Positions 15,252-24,829 of a stretch of 64,000 nt of DNA are shown here, piece after piece. The notes beneath the pieces are model-generated. The model saw nothing but the letters and a program-made list of their open reading frames with translations, searched no databases and was not told where the DNA came from. Both the position numbers and the translations under genes were made by a program. Numbering within the stretch: the first letter of the stretch is position 1; the number at the start of each line of letters is the position of its first letter. The stretch comes from Alphaproteobacteria bacterium (GTDB taxonomy: Bacteria; Pseudomonadota; Alphaproteobacteria; UBA2966), in the NCBI GenBank assembly GCA_018650465.1, contig JABIFY010000107.1, positions 1 through 64,000 on the forward strand. The letters are read 5' to 3'.

Positions 15252-16409
15252 ATGAGCATTGACTACATCGCGACCCCTGCCCTGATCCTGAACCGCTCCC
15301 GCTTGAGCCGCAATGCGGATCGCATGAGCAAGCGCCTGGCAGATATGGGTGTGCGTTTGCGCCCCCACATGAAAACCGCCAAGTCTGCTGACGTAGCGCG
15401 GCTTGCAACCAAAGATCACTTTGGCGGCGTTACCGTATCGACCGTGGCCGAAGCCCGCTATATGGCGGAAAAAGGTATCAAAGATATTTTTTATGCCGTG
15501 GGCTTGTCGCCAGGCAAGGTCGCTCCTCTGGCCGAAATCCAGGCCTCGCACGACGCTGTGATTACGGTCCTGACAGACAATGTTGATGCCCTTAATGCCG
15601 TTGCAACTGAAGCCCAACGGCTTGAAACTTCCTTTCCGGTATTGGTCGAGGTTGATTGTGGTGGTGGTCGTGCCGGGCTGGTTGCGGATGATCCGGATTT
15701 GATTGATGTAGTCAAGGCAATCGTTGCTGCCCCGGTCCTGGAATTTGCGGGTATCATGACCCACGCCGGACAATCCTATGGCTGCAACAGCACAGAGGAA
15801 ATGGCCGATGTCGCAGAGGTAGAGCGCGCCACTCTTGTTGAGGTTGGCCAAATGCTGGCGGATCAGGGCTTTGACTGCAAAACATTGACGACCGGCTCGA
15901 CCCCGACCGCAGCCCATGCCCGTTCCATGGAAGGCATCACGGAAGCACGACCAGGCGTTTACATGTTTTCCGATGTCATGCAGGCGCATTTTGGCTGGGG
16001 CACAACGGATGACATCGCGGTCAGCGTTTTGGCCACTGTCATCGGGCACCGCAAGGATCTGGATCAGTTGTTGATCGATGCCGGTGGTCTTGCTCTCAGC
16101 AAGGATCGGGGTATGGAAAGCCGCGACCCGAATATTGGCCTTGGCGTTGTCTGTAATACCCAAACCCAACCAATCAAGGGTCTTTATGTTGCGGACAGCC
16201 ACCAGGAACATGGCATCGTTAAGGCAGCTGAAGGTTCCATCATCCCCTGGGATGACATGCCCGTCGGCTCACGTGTCCGGGTGTTGCCCGTGCATGCCTG
16301 CATGACGGCCGCGGCGCATGATTATTATAATGTTGTGGATGAAGATTCAGACGGTAATGAAGACTTCTCGTCATTGACCATCTGGCAGCGCCAGAATGGC
16401 TGGTATTAA
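15252..16409 (+). CDS. D-threonine/3-hydroxy-D-aspartate aldolase-family PLP enzyme
   Basis: A 385-aa member of the alanine-racemase-fold family that includes D-threonine aldolase, D-3-hydroxyaspartate aldolase and D-serine dehydratase. The Schiff-base Lys is K41 in RLRPHMKTAKSADVA. The C-terminal metal site is LPVHACMTAAAHD (His-x-Cys, near 350). ELLVEVDCGGGRAGL-like and TTGSTPTA segments bind the cofactor phosphate. It splits 3-hydroxy amino acids into glycine and an aldehyde (glyoxylate from hydroxyaspartate). The start at 15252 is preferred over an upstream TTG because the family begins just after it. Exact substrate is open. Confidence 0.85.
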   Translation: MSIDYIATPALILNRSRLSRNADRMSKRLADMGVRLRPHMKTAKSADVARLATKDHFGGVTVSTVAEARYMAEKGIKDIFYAVGLSPGKVAPLAEIQASHDAVITVLTDNVDALNAVATEAQRLETSFPVLVEVDCGGGRAGLVADDPDLIDVVKAIVAAPVLEFAGIMTHAGQSYGCNSTEEMADVAEVERATLVEVGQMLADQGFDCKTLTTGSTPTAAHARSMEGITEARPGVYMFSDVMQAHFGWGTTDDIAVSVLATVIGHRKDLDQLLIDAGGLALSKDRGMESRDPNIGLGVVCNTQTQPIKGLYVADSHQEHGIVKAAEGSIIPWDDMPVGSRVRVLPVHACMTAAAHDYYNVVDEDSDGNEDFSSLTIWQRQNGWY

Positions 16410-16418
16410 TAAAACGAT

Positions 16419-17978
16419 ATGACCTCTACTTTGCTTCCACCACCTCCCAAACAGTTTAACCTCGCCCATTGGTGCCTGGCCGAAAATGTGCGTCTCAGGG
16501 GCGACAAAACGGCCATGATCCTGGCGCACCTGGACGGTGCCGGATTTGCCGACGAACGCTGGAGTTTTCGCGAATTCGAAGATTGTATTTTACGCATGGC
16601 AGCTGGCCTGAAAGCCACCGGCAATTTACAGCGCGGAGACCGCGTCATGTTGCGGCTGGAAAACGGCATTGATTATTGCCTGCTGTTTTTCGCCTGCCTG
16701 GCTGCGGGATATGTCCCACTGCCCTCTTCGTCTCAATTAACCGCCGAAGAAGCGGCCTTTTTGTTATCTGACTCAGGTGCCCGCGCCATCGCCATGGCAG
16801 ACGGACTGGCCCTTGATGAAGTACCTGGGGGTGTTCAGATTCTGACGCCGTCCATGGTGCATGATCTGAGAACACATACGGACCGGGGTGACTATGCAAA
16901 CACCGCCGCCAATGATCCGGCTTTCCTGATCTATACCTCCGGCACCACAGGCCGCCCCAAGGGTGTGCAGCATGCCCACAGAACGGGCTGGGGACGTCAG
17001 CCCATGTATGACGGCTGGATTAATCACAACGACCGGGATGTCATGTTGCATGCCGGGCGCTTTAACTGGACCTATACCCTGGGCGTCGGATTGTTCGATC
17101 CCTGGGCGCGCGGGGCAACTGCTGTATTGTTTAATGGTGAGGCCGACAAAAGTATTTGGCCGCGCATGATTGAGGCCTATGGCGCAACGCTTTTTGCAGC
17201 GGTGCCGGGCGTCTATCGCCAGATGATGAAATATAACGACCTGGCTGATTTTGACCTTTCATCCTTGCGCCATGCCCTGGTCTCAGGTGAGGCTCTGCCG
17301 CCAGCCTTGCGGGATCAATGGCGATCAGAAACCGGGCTTGAGATGTATGAAGCCCTGGGCATGAGTGAGTTTTCAACTTATGTCAGTTCATCGCCGCGCG
17401 TGCCCGTCCGTGTTGGCAGTCCGGGGCGACCCCAGGTTGGTCGGCGCATTGCTGTTTTGTCGCGTGATGTTGCAGATGGCAACGACCCACTGCCCGTTGA
17501 TGAAATCGGCATGCTGGCAGTCCACCGGGGCGAGGCCGGGTTGATGCTGGGCTATTGGAACCGCCCGGAAGAAGATGCGCTGGTTTATCGCGGCGACTGG
17601 TTTTGTGGCGGCGACCTGGCTGCAATCGATGCGGACGGATATCTCTGGTATCACGGCCGCAACGACGACCTGATGAACGCCATGGGTTACCGCGTTTCAC
17701 CCCTGGAGGTCGAACATGCAATGTCCGCCCATCCAGACATCGGCGAGATCGCGGTTACGGAAGTGCGCATCTCGGATCAGGTCTCTATCATCTGCGCTTT
17801 TGTGGTGCCAAAGGACGCTGACCAAGCCGATGCCAACAGCATCCTGAATTTCGCCCATGAACACCTGGCCAAATACAAATGCCCACGCGAAGTCATCTTT
17901 ATCGACGCCCTGCCCCGCACCGCCAACGGCAAGGTTCGACGCAAATCATTGCCTGATTTTCATGGAGCGTCGAGATAA
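16419..17978 (+). CDS. Acyl-CoA synthetase / AMP-dependent ligase
   Basis: A 519-aa adenylate-forming enzyme. The phosphate-binding loop is FLIYTSGTTGRPKGVQH (residues about 168-185); MYEALGMSEFSTY (A5 region), YRGDWFCGGDLAAIDADGY (A7) and the C-terminal Lys motif RTANGKVRRKSL (A10) are all present. Overall layout is closest to benzoate/2-aminobenzoate-type or short-chain acyl-CoA ligases. It activates a carboxylic acid with ATP and CoA. It starts 10 bases after the aldolase and overlaps the convergent serine hydrolase by 19 bases. The acid is unknown; a product of the neighbouring catabolic genes is a reasonable guess. Confidence 0.88.
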   Translation: MTSTLLPPPPKQFNLAHWCLAENVRLRGDKTAMILAHLDGAGFADERWSFREFEDCILRMAAGLKATGNLQRGDRVMLRLENGIDYCLLFFACLAAGYVPLPSSSQLTAEEAAFLLSDSGARAIAMADGLALDEVPGGVQILTPSMVHDLRTHTDRGDYANTAANDPAFLIYTSGTTGRPKGVQHAHRTGWGRQPMYDGWINHNDRDVMLHAGRFNWTYTLGVGLFDPWARGATAVLFNGEADKSIWPRMIEAYGATLFAAVPGVYRQMMKYNDLADFDLSSLRHALVSGEALPPALRDQWRSETGLEMYEALGMSEFSTYVSSSPRVPVRVGSPGRPQVGRRIAVLSRDVADGNDPLPVDEIGMLAVHRGEAGLMLGYWNRPEEDALVYRGDWFCGGDLAAIDADGYLWYHGRNDDLMNAMGYRVSPLEVEHAMSAHPDIGEIAVTEVRISDQVSIICAFVVPKDADQADANSILNFAHEHLAKYKCPREVIFIDALPRTANGKVRRKSLPDFHGASR

Positions 17979-19201
17979 TTCGCAATTGCTTCGATCATGC
18001 GATGGGTATGGATGTTGCGATCAAAATCGAGGAAATTGGCCCAGGACGATAGTTTGACCACGACCAGTTCAGTGGCCGGGTCGATACAGATCAGCTGACC
18101 GAAGACGCCTCGGGCTGCATACATCTCGCGCTCACTGTCCACGACCCACCACTGATTGGCATAGGCTGCACGAGGGTAGTGTTCGGCAAATTCACTGTAC
18201 AGAACCTTGAATTTGTCGCTATCACCACTGCGGCAGGACCGGAACCATTCTGTCGATGCCAGTTGCTGGTCATTGAACCGGCCCATTTGCAAATGCATCT
18301 GACCGAAGCGAGCAAAGTCGCGTAAAGTTGCATTAAAACCGCCATCGGCCAGTGAGGTCCCAGCCTTGTCCGTCGTAAATAGCGCGTCTTTTTCTGCGCC
18401 GATTTTTGACCAGATTTCCCGACTGATCAGTTCGGCCAAACGGGCGCCACCGACACGCTCACAAACCCAGGCCAGGACATCTGTATCAATAGAGCGATAC
18501 TGGAAATATTCACCGTGCCTGCGATCTTCGGCGATGGAAACCAATAGGTCATAGATTGTTTCCGGTTCCGTGCCTGTGATCCGGTCTTTCCAGCCGGCGG
18601 CCATATCCAGCAAGGCAAATTCAGCGTCAGGATCAGTGTAGTCTTCGTTAAACTGCACACCAGTCTGCATGTTCAGCAAATTTTTGATCGTGGCATTGGC
18701 ATAACCACTGTTGGCCAATTCCGGCACATAGGTCTGGACCCGGGCACCTAAATCCAGCAAGCCGCTATTCAGAAAAATCCCGGCCAGGGTGCCAACAATG
18801 GATTTGGAAACAGACTGTGCCAGATGCAGGGTATCAGCTGTCATACCCCCAAAATATTCTTCAGTGATGATCTCGCCCTTGTGCAGGACAAGAAATCCGT
18901 CCGTGTTGGTATCTGCGAGAACGCCACCAACTGTTGTCTGGCTGTTATCAAGCCGGGTTACAGAAATGCCGGTCAGGTCTTGCAGGTTTTGATCGAGCCT
19001 GGCGACCGGGCCCTTACCACGAGAGACGGAAACGACGGGAAATATCTGTGCCATATTCTGGAAGGACCAGGAAATGAAAGGCGGCGTGTCCCAATTTTCC
19101 AGCGTTACCCTTTTGTCGACAGGGGGAGGTGTGCCCTGCATGACTTCTCCAGCACCCGGTAATGTCTCGTTTGCCAGGTCTTTCAGTGATTTGCTGCTCA
19201 T
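17960..19201 (-). CDS. Serine hydrolase of the beta-lactamase/6-aminohexanoate-dimer hydrolase type
   Basis: A 413-aa protein with the S-x-x-K nucleophile motif in LAQSVSKSIVGTLAG (residues about 140-155), a Tyr motif in YFQYRSIDTDVLAWV and a late H/G-rich segment RGVFGQLICIDPATELVVVKLSSW. This is the class C beta-lactamase-like fold used by nylon-oligomer hydrolases and esterases. There is no obvious signal peptide, so a cytoplasmic amide or ester hydrolase is likely rather than a true beta-lactamase. Its start overlaps the stop of the transporter ATPase (ATGA), tying it to the uptake operon. It may cleave the imported substrate. Confidence 0.85.
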   Translation of the reverse strand: MSSKSLKDLANETLPGAGEVMQGTPPPVDKRVTLENWDTPPFISWSFQNMAQIFPVVSVSRGKGPVARLDQNLQDLTGISVTRLDNSQTTVGGVLADTNTDGFLVLHKGEIITEEYFGGMTADTLHLAQSVSKSIVGTLAGIFLNSGLLDLGARVQTYVPELANSGYANATIKNLLNMQTGVQFNEDYTDPDAEFALLDMAAGWKDRITGTEPETIYDLLVSIAEDRRHGEYFQYRSIDTDVLAWVCERVGGARLAELISREIWSKIGAEKDALFTTDKAGTSLADGGFNATLRDFARFGQMHLQMGRFNDQQLASTEWFRSCRSGDSDKFKVLYSEFAEHYPRAAYANQWWVVDSEREMYAARGVFGQLICIDPATELVVVKLSSWANFLDFDRNIHTHRMIEAIANYLDAP

Positions 19202-20172
19202 CGCTCAGTTTCCGTGCTTTTTATCGGATAAAAGCACGCGACGTCACGGTCTTGTCCGGCAGGTTCGAGATTGGGTGAAGACTGACTACATTTGTCTTCG
19301 GCAAAATAACAGCGCGGGGCAAAGGCACAGCCCTTCGGTCGGTTCAGGGGGCTGGGTATTTCACCAGCCAAAGTCTTCAGGTTATCGCGAAGTGCGGGAT
19401 CAATGGAGGGCACGCTGTCCAGCAAGGCACGGGTATAGGGATGGGCCGGATTGGCAAAGACGTCACCGACAAGGCCGGTTTCAACGATGCGCCCCAGATA
19501 CATCACCATCACCCGGCGCGAGAGATATTCCACTGTCGCCAAATCGTGACTGATAAAAAGATAACTGAGACCCAGTTCGTCCTGCAAATCCCGCAACAAC
19601 TTCAGGACCTGAGCCTGAACGGAAACATCCAGGGCGGCGGTGGGTTCATCGAGGATCAGTAATTTTGGTTCCAGTGCCAGGGCACGGGCAATAGCGATAC
19701 GTTGGCGCTGGCCACCGGAAAATTCATGGGGATATCGTTTCAGATGCTCCGGACCCAGACCCACGTCAGCCAGCAACTTGATAATACGTTCGTTCAAAGC
19801 CTTGCCGCGCAGACCAAAGGCCGTGGTCAAGGGTTCGGCAATGACGTCGCGGATTTTCATCTTGGGGTTCAGCGAGGCATAGGGGTTTTGAAAAACAATA
19901 CTGAGATTCGTGCCGAGGTGCTTTTGCCGTGACTTTTCGTCTGCACCATCTTCAACGCCATTAATGCGGACGATGCCATCGCTACGGTCTTCAAGGCCCA
20001 ACAGGGTCATGGCAACGGTGCTTTTGCCGCAACCGGATTCACCGACAAGGGCCACAGTTTCACCTGAGCCAACATCAAAGCTGACCCCGTCCACGGCATT
20101 CACGTCGCCGTGCCTGGTGTGGAAGACTTTGCTTAAACCTTCGACGCTCATCAAGGGGGCGGCACTTGTCAC
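19198..20172 (-). CDS. Peptide-type ABC transporter ATP-binding protein (DppF/OppF-like)
   Basis: A 324-aa ATPase with Walker A GESGCGKST (about 42-50), signature SGGQRQRIAIARAL (about 150) and Walker B KLLILDEPTAALD. The C-terminal oligopeptide-transporter extension (CAFAPRCYFAEDKC) with clustered Cys is present and may bind an iron-sulphur cluster as in DppD/F relatives. It forms the second ATPase of the five-gene importer and overlaps its neighbours by 4 bases on both sides. Confidence 0.93.
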   Translation of the reverse strand: MTSAAPLMSVEGLSKVFHTRHGDVNAVDGVSFDVGSGETVALVGESGCGKSTVAMTLLGLEDRSDGIVRINGVEDGADEKSRQKHLGTNLSIVFQNPYASLNPKMKIRDVIAEPLTTAFGLRGKALNERIIKLLADVGLGPEHLKRYPHEFSGGQRQRIAIARALALEPKLLILDEPTAALDVSVQAQVLKLLRDLQDELGLSYLFISHDLATVEYLSRRVMVMYLGRIVETGLVGDVFANPAHPYTRALLDSVPSIDPALRDNLKTLAGEIPSPLNRPKGCAFAPRCYFAEDKCSQSSPNLEPAGQDRDVACFYPIKSTETER

Positions 20173-21140
20173 GGCGCTTCATCCAGTCGATGACAGGCGG
20201 CTTTGTGGTCGTTATTAAAGATCATGTAGTCGGGCGCACTCGCCGCGCATTTGTCATCGGCCTGGTCACAGCGCGGATGAAAGGCGCAGCCCTTGGGCGG
20301 GAAGCCCATGTCGGGCACCTGGCCTGGAATAAAATTCAGGTTCTGATCCCCTGCTCCCAGGCGCGGCACGGTATTCATAAGCTTCTGCGTATAAGGATGT
20401 TTCGGGTCAGCAAAAACGTCGACGACAGAGCCCGTTTCAACAATTTCTCCTGCATACATCACAGCCACATTATCACACAGGGAGGCGACGACGCCGAGAT
20501 CATGGGTGATAAACAAAATGGTCCGGTCTTGCGTCGCCACCAGTTCCCGCAGCAAGGAAATGATTTGCGCCTGAACCGTCACATCCAGGGCTGTGGTCGG
20601 CTCATCGGCAATCAATACCTTGGGCTGGCAGGCCAGAGCCATGGCGATCATCACGCGCTGGATTTGCCCACCCGACATCTGGTGGGGATATTTGTCCAGG
20701 GTAAAGGTCGGATCCGGCAGATGTACGGATTCAAGGGCCGCAATGGCAGCCTTGATTGCGGCTTTTTTGTCGAAGGGCAAATGGCAGCGAATGGCATCCG
20801 TCATTTGTTCGCCGACGGTAAAAAACGGGTTCAGCGCCTTCATGGGGTTCTGGAAAATCATGGCTGCTTCGCCACCACGAAGCGGGGCCAATTCAGCATC
20901 CCTTCGACCGACGACTTCAAAACCATCTACCTTGACGCTGCCATGCACGACACCTGGTTTGGGGATCAAGCCAAGGGCGGCCATAGCGGTCATGGATTTG
21001 CCGGAACCTGATTCACCAACCAGCCCCATAACGGTACCACCGGTGACAGTCAGGTTAATTCCGCGTACGGCTTTGACCGTGCGCAAGAGGCCAGGGAATT
21101 CAACGCGCAACCCGGCGATCTGAAGAACCGGCGTACTCAT
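20169..21140 (-). CDS. Peptide-type ABC transporter ATP-binding protein (DppD/OppD-like)
   Basis: A 323-aa ATPase with Walker A GESGSGKSMT (about 39), signature SGGQIQRVMIAMALA and Walker B KVLIADEPTTALD. The C-terminal motif PPKGCAFHPRCDQADDKC is the oligopeptide ABC extension. It pairs with the DppF-like subunit. Stop and start overlap neighbours by 4 bases (ATGA), so stoichiometric synthesis with the permeases is likely. Confidence 0.93.
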   Translation of the reverse strand: MSTPVLQIAGLRVEFPGLLRTVKAVRGINLTVTGGTVMGLVGESGSGKSMTAMAALGLIPKPGVVHGSVKVDGFEVVGRRDAELAPLRGGEAAMIFQNPMKALNPFFTVGEQMTDAIRCHLPFDKKAAIKAAIAALESVHLPDPTFTLDKYPHQMSGGQIQRVMIAMALACQPKVLIADEPTTALDVTVQAQIISLLRELVATQDRTILFITHDLGVVASLCDNVAVMYAGEIVETGSVVDVFADPKHPYTQKLMNTVPRLGAGDQNLNFIPGQVPDMGFPPKGCAFHPRCDQADDKCAASAPDYMIFNNDHKAACHRLDEAP

Positions 21141-22018
21141 TCCTTGATCCCGTGTTTGGGATCGAGCACGTCACGCACACCATCACCCACCAGGTTCACA
21201 CACAGGACAGTGAAGAAAATGGCCATGCCGGGAAACAAAACGGTCCACCAGGCATCGAGGAACATGGACCGTGAGGTCGCGGCCATCAGTCCCCATTCGA
21301 TCATCGGCGGTGTTGCACCCAAACCAATGAAGCTGAGAGACGCTGCGGCCAAAATCGTGAAGCCGAAATCCATGGAGCCCTGGACAATAATCGGTGTCAG
21401 GGAATTGGGCAGGACATGCCGCCACATGATGCGGGTGTGACTAACACCCATGGCCCGGGCGGCGTTGATATAAGGTTCAGTACGAATACGCAGCACAGCG
21501 GCGCGGGTAATACGGGCATACCAGGGAAACCACGAAACCGCGATCGCAAACATGGCGTTGCCGAGGCCTGAGCCCAGGGCTGCGGTGATCGCAATCGGCA
21601 GCAACAAAGGAGGGAAAGCCAGGAAGACGTCGGACACTCGCATCAAGAGTGTATCCAGCCTGCCGCCAAAATATCCGGCGATAATCCCGATGGGTGCGCC
21701 GATCAGAATGGCAATGAAGGTTACCGCTGTACCAATAATCAATGATGTTTGCGCGCCGTAAATTACGCGGGACAGAATATCCCGTCCGAATTTTTCGGTT
21801 CCCATCCAATGCGCCCATGACGGCCCCTGAAGACGGGCAGAAAAATCGATTTTGTCCGGCGCATAGGGTGCAATGAGGGGGGCGAAGATGGCGCAAAGCA
21901 GAATAAACAGGAAGCCGGTTGCGCCAACAACAAACAGTTTGTTGTTGGCGGCAAAAGCCTTGGCCTTCACACGCCAGGCGAGGGTCGGCACTTCGTCGCT
22001 GGTTTCAAGAATGCTCAT
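21137..22018 (-). CDS. Peptide-type ABC transporter permease (DppC/OppC-like)
   Basis: A 293-aa inner-membrane permease. An N-terminal membrane segment (about 28-50) is followed by the typical PSWAHWMGTEKFGRDILSRV segment and five more membrane helices. The coupling loop has ARAMGVSHTRIMWRHVLPNS, the EAA motif that docks on the ATPases. ATGA overlaps on both sides. It provides one half of the channel. Confidence 0.93.
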   Translation of the reverse strand: MSILETSDEVPTLAWRVKAKAFAANNKLFVVGATGFLFILLCAIFAPLIAPYAPDKIDFSARLQGPSWAHWMGTEKFGRDILSRVIYGAQTSLIIGTAVTFIAILIGAPIGIIAGYFGGRLDTLLMRVSDVFLAFPPLLLPIAITAALGSGLGNAMFAIAVSWFPWYARITRAAVLRIRTEPYINAARAMGVSHTRIMWRHVLPNSLTPIIVQGSMDFGFTILAAASLSFIGLGATPPMIEWGLMAATSRSMFLDAWWTVLFPGMAIFFTVLCVNLVGDGVRDVLDPKHGIKE

Positions 22019-23031
22019 TGTGCCCTCAGCCTCGGGTCAACAACGAAGTACAGCAGGTCGACAACCAGGTTGATCATCAAATATGCCGTGGCCAGAAACA
22101 GGGTCGTGCCCATGACAGCCGGGAAGTCATTTTGTGAAATCGAAAATACCATAAAGCCGCCAAGACCAGGCCAGTCGAATACAAATTCAACCACCACTGC
22201 CCCGCCCAAAAGATAGCCGTAAGTCAGACCGACAACGGTTAACAAGGGGATCAGCGTCGCCTTCAGGGCATAGCCATAATGAATACGTCGCGAAGGCAAA
22301 CCATAGGCAGATGCTGTGCGGATGAATTCCTCGCTGAGGACTTCCACCATCATGTTACGGGTGATGCGGGTCACTGTCGCCAAGGTAATAATGACCAGGG
22401 TCAGGGCGGGTAAAACAATATGCTGTGCGGCGCTGCCAAAGGCGCGCCAGTCACCAGTCATCAGGGTATCCAGCAGAAAAAAGCCGGTATGCCTGGGAAA
22501 TGTCGAATCAAGCAGGACCTCGGAATCAAGGCGTCCCTGCAATGGCAGCCAGCCCAGTTCGCCGTAAAACAACATCTGCAACATCATGGCCAACATGAAT
22601 GCGGGAAAGGCCATGCCGGCAATTGTTGTGGCGCGCAGGCCGTTATCCAGAATGGAATTTTGTCGAACGGCGGAAATCACGCCCAAAGGCACACCGATCA
22701 GAACAACAAAGAAGATCGCCAGAGTGGTGAGTTCCAGGGTGGCACCAATGCGCTTGCCAACTTCTTCCAGAACGGGTCGTCCGGTCCGCAGGCTTTTGCC
22801 AAATTCGCCCTGAACGACTTCACCAATATAGGTAAAATACTGAATGATGAGGGGCTGATCGAGGCCAAGTTCTTTTTTCGTGGCCTCGATCAGTTCCGGC
22901 GTCGGCCGGTGTCCCAACATCAACTCGACAGGCGAGCCCGGCAGCACACGACTGAGAATAAAGGTGATGGTCAGAACTCCGAGCAGGATCCCGATCATCA
23001 ACAACAATCTCTGTGCCGCGTAGCGTGCCAT
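22015..23031 (-). CDS. Peptide-type ABC transporter permease (DppB/OppB-like)
   Basis: A 338-aa inner-membrane permease with an N-terminal helix, FILSRVLPGSPVELMLGHRP (a typical DppB start region), six membrane helices and the EAA loop RTASAYGLPSRRIHYGYALK. It forms the channel with the DppC-like subunit. It starts 26 bases after the binding-protein stop and overlaps the next gene by 4 bases. Confidence 0.93.
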   Translation of the reverse strand: MARYAAQRLLLMIGILLGVLTITFILSRVLPGSPVELMLGHRPTPELIEATKKELGLDQPLIIQYFTYIGEVVQGEFGKSLRTGRPVLEEVGKRIGATLELTTLAIFFVVLIGVPLGVISAVRQNSILDNGLRATTIAGMAFPAFMLAMMLQMLFYGELGWLPLQGRLDSEVLLDSTFPRHTGFFLLDTLMTGDWRAFGSAAQHIVLPALTLVIITLATVTRITRNMMVEVLSEEFIRTASAYGLPSRRIHYGYALKATLIPLLTVVGLTYGYLLGGAVVVEFVFDWPGLGGFMVFSISQNDFPAVMGTTLFLATAYLMINLVVDLLYFVVDPRLRAQ

Positions 23032-23056
23032 TACAAGCTCTCCTGACCTGACTGTC

Positions 23057-24604
23057 TTACTTGCGGGTCAGGCTGTAGTACATCACGGCTTCGTATGCCG
23101 GATTAAGGTTCTTGCTCATGCCTGCAACGTTCTTGGCAGAAACACGATAGGTCGAGATATCGCCGTAGAAGATCGCCAGGGCATCATCCATGATGATTTT
23201 CTGGGCAGCACCAAACTTGGCAATGGCCATGGGACGGTCCGATCCTTCAACAGCCATGCCTTCTTCCACCAGTTTGTCGTAGGCCGGGTTGGAATAGTGC
23301 GAGAGATTGAACAAGGCTTTTTTCTCGGTCTTGAACAAGGATACCAGCCAGTCGTTTGGCGTGGCGTATGAAGGCCACCATGACATGGACTGCAGGTTCG
23401 GTGAGGTTTCAAGCTTCTTGGCTTTGCCCCAGATCACACCCCATTTACCAGGCATCAGATCAACGGTTACACCCAACTGTGAAGCTGTTGCCTGAAAGAG
23501 TTCGGCCGAGTCAGCATAGGGCTTGAAATCGCCAATATACTGCATGGAGACTTTCCAGTCTTTCTGCGGCACGCCTGAATCTGCCAGCAGTTGTTTGGCG
23601 GCTGCCAGATCCTGTTTAGGCATGTCGAATTTGGCAGCACCCCACATGGACGCAGGCAGTGGGCCGACAGGCAACTTGGCATAACCGCCATAGATGCTGG
23701 TCACAACGTTTTCGTAATCCCAGATCAGCTGCATGGCTTTACGGAATTTGACGTTGTCGGTCGGGTACTTGGAGGCATTCATCAGGAACATGCTGTTTTT
23801 CCAGCTGTCCGCGGTGAACACATCTACGTTGCTGGCTGCTTTCAAACCGGCAAGCTGATCAGTGCCAACAGTGGCATAATCAACCGCACCAGATTTCAGC
23901 ATCTGCACGCGGGTAGCTGCTTCTGAAACGACCTTGACGATAACGCGGTCGAACTGGCCATCTTTCCAGCCACCCCAGTAAGCGTCATGCTTTTCCATTA
24001 CGATTTGCTGACCAGCTTCGACAGAAGCCAGTTTGTAAGGGCCTGTACCAATGGCGTTTGGCGCTGACATCCAGTCATGGCCCTTGTCGATTGCCGCAGG
24101 GGCAATGATATAGGCCGCATATTGGGCAGACGCGATCAGATCAGCTGCTGTAGCAGATTTGAAGTTCATGACCAGCGTATGTTCGTCTTTGGCTTCAACT
24201 GACGTCAGAGCGCCCCAGATGAAGGCAGCACCCTTGCCAAGCTTCTTGACGTAATCAAGGGACTTTTTGGCGGCGGCTGCGTTGAAAGCAGACCCATCAT
24301 GGAAAGTCACACCCTTGCGCAGGTTGAACGTCCAGGTTTTGCCGTCAGCACTGGCGGACCATGAAGTTGCAAGACCAGGGGCGAATTGCTCCGCACTGCC
24401 AGCCGGGTTCAGGACCAGCAGGGTTTCGTAGATATTACCCAGAACACGGACTTCTTCGGAAAAGGCAACCGCCGGGTTCCAGTCCTTGTAGGATGAACGA
24501 TCAGCGACCGTCAGGGTGTTGCTGGCAGCCAGCACTGATGTGCTGAGAGCACCGGCAGCGGTAATCGCCACAGCACCAGCCATAAGAATTTTTTTGAATT
24601 TCAT
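23057..24604 (-). CDS. ABC transporter substrate-binding protein, family 5
   Basis: A 515-aa periplasmic receptor from ATG 24604, chosen because AAGGAGAC lies 8 bases upstream and a clear signal peptide follows (MKFKKILMAGAVAITAAGAL, cleavage near SVLAAS). Family 5 landmarks: LGNIYETLLVLNP, LATSWSASADGKTWTFNLRKGVTFHDG split across residues 60-95, and AIGTGPYKL. Members bind peptides, nickel, opines or other amides. It is the first gene of the uptake operon and is preceded by two phased GCGTCA boxes that recur in front of the neighbouring HTH regulator. Confidence 0.92.
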   Translation of the reverse strand: MKFKKILMAGAVAITAAGALSTSVLAASNTLTVADRSSYKDWNPAVAFSEEVRVLGNIYETLLVLNPAGSAEQFAPGLATSWSASADGKTWTFNLRKGVTFHDGSAFNAAAAKKSLDYVKKLGKGAAFIWGALTSVEAKDEHTLVMNFKSATAADLIASAQYAAYIIAPAAIDKGHDWMSAPNAIGTGPYKLASVEAGQQIVMEKHDAYWGGWKDGQFDRVIVKVVSEAATRVQMLKSGAVDYATVGTDQLAGLKAASNVDVFTADSWKNSMFLMNASKYPTDNVKFRKAMQLIWDYENVVTSIYGGYAKLPVGPLPASMWGAAKFDMPKQDLAAAKQLLADSGVPQKDWKVSMQYIGDFKPYADSAELFQATASQLGVTVDLMPGKWGVIWGKAKKLETSPNLQSMSWWPSYATPNDWLVSLFKTEKKALFNLSHYSNPAYDKLVEEGMAVEGSDRPMAIAKFGAAQKIIMDDALAIFYGDISTYRVSAKNVAGMSKNLNPAYEAVMYYSLTRK

Positions 24605-24799
24605 AATAGTCTCCTTGTTACCCGTTATGGGGTTACCCGTAATTTGGGGAAAATGGAAAAATGTAAGCCAACCTGTTTTGCCTTGATCCCTTCGCCAAAA
24701 TTCCGGCAAATGGATCAGGTCAGGCATATTTTGGGTTGACAGTTTGACCAGAGACAATTTCGCAACATAGCCATATGAGGCGCGTTTTGTCGCGATAGT

Positions 24800-24815
24800 G
24801 CGTCACTACGCGTCA
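24800..24815 (-). promoter_or_regulatory. Phased TGACGC operator pair before the transporter operon
   Basis: On the minus strand TGACGC-GTAG-TGACGC, two identical boxes 10 bases apart, lie about 200 bases upstream of the binding-protein start. The same TGACGC-N4-TGACGC layout occurs upstream of the HTH regulator at 25705-25720. Likely binding sites of that regulator. Confidence 0.55.
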
Positions 24816-24829
24816 TATTTGATGTAAAA

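Noticed and set aside
15222..16211. 329-aa minus-strand frame opposite the aldolase
   Set aside because: Antisense to a clear PLP enzyme; His- and Gln-rich composition typical of shadow frames.
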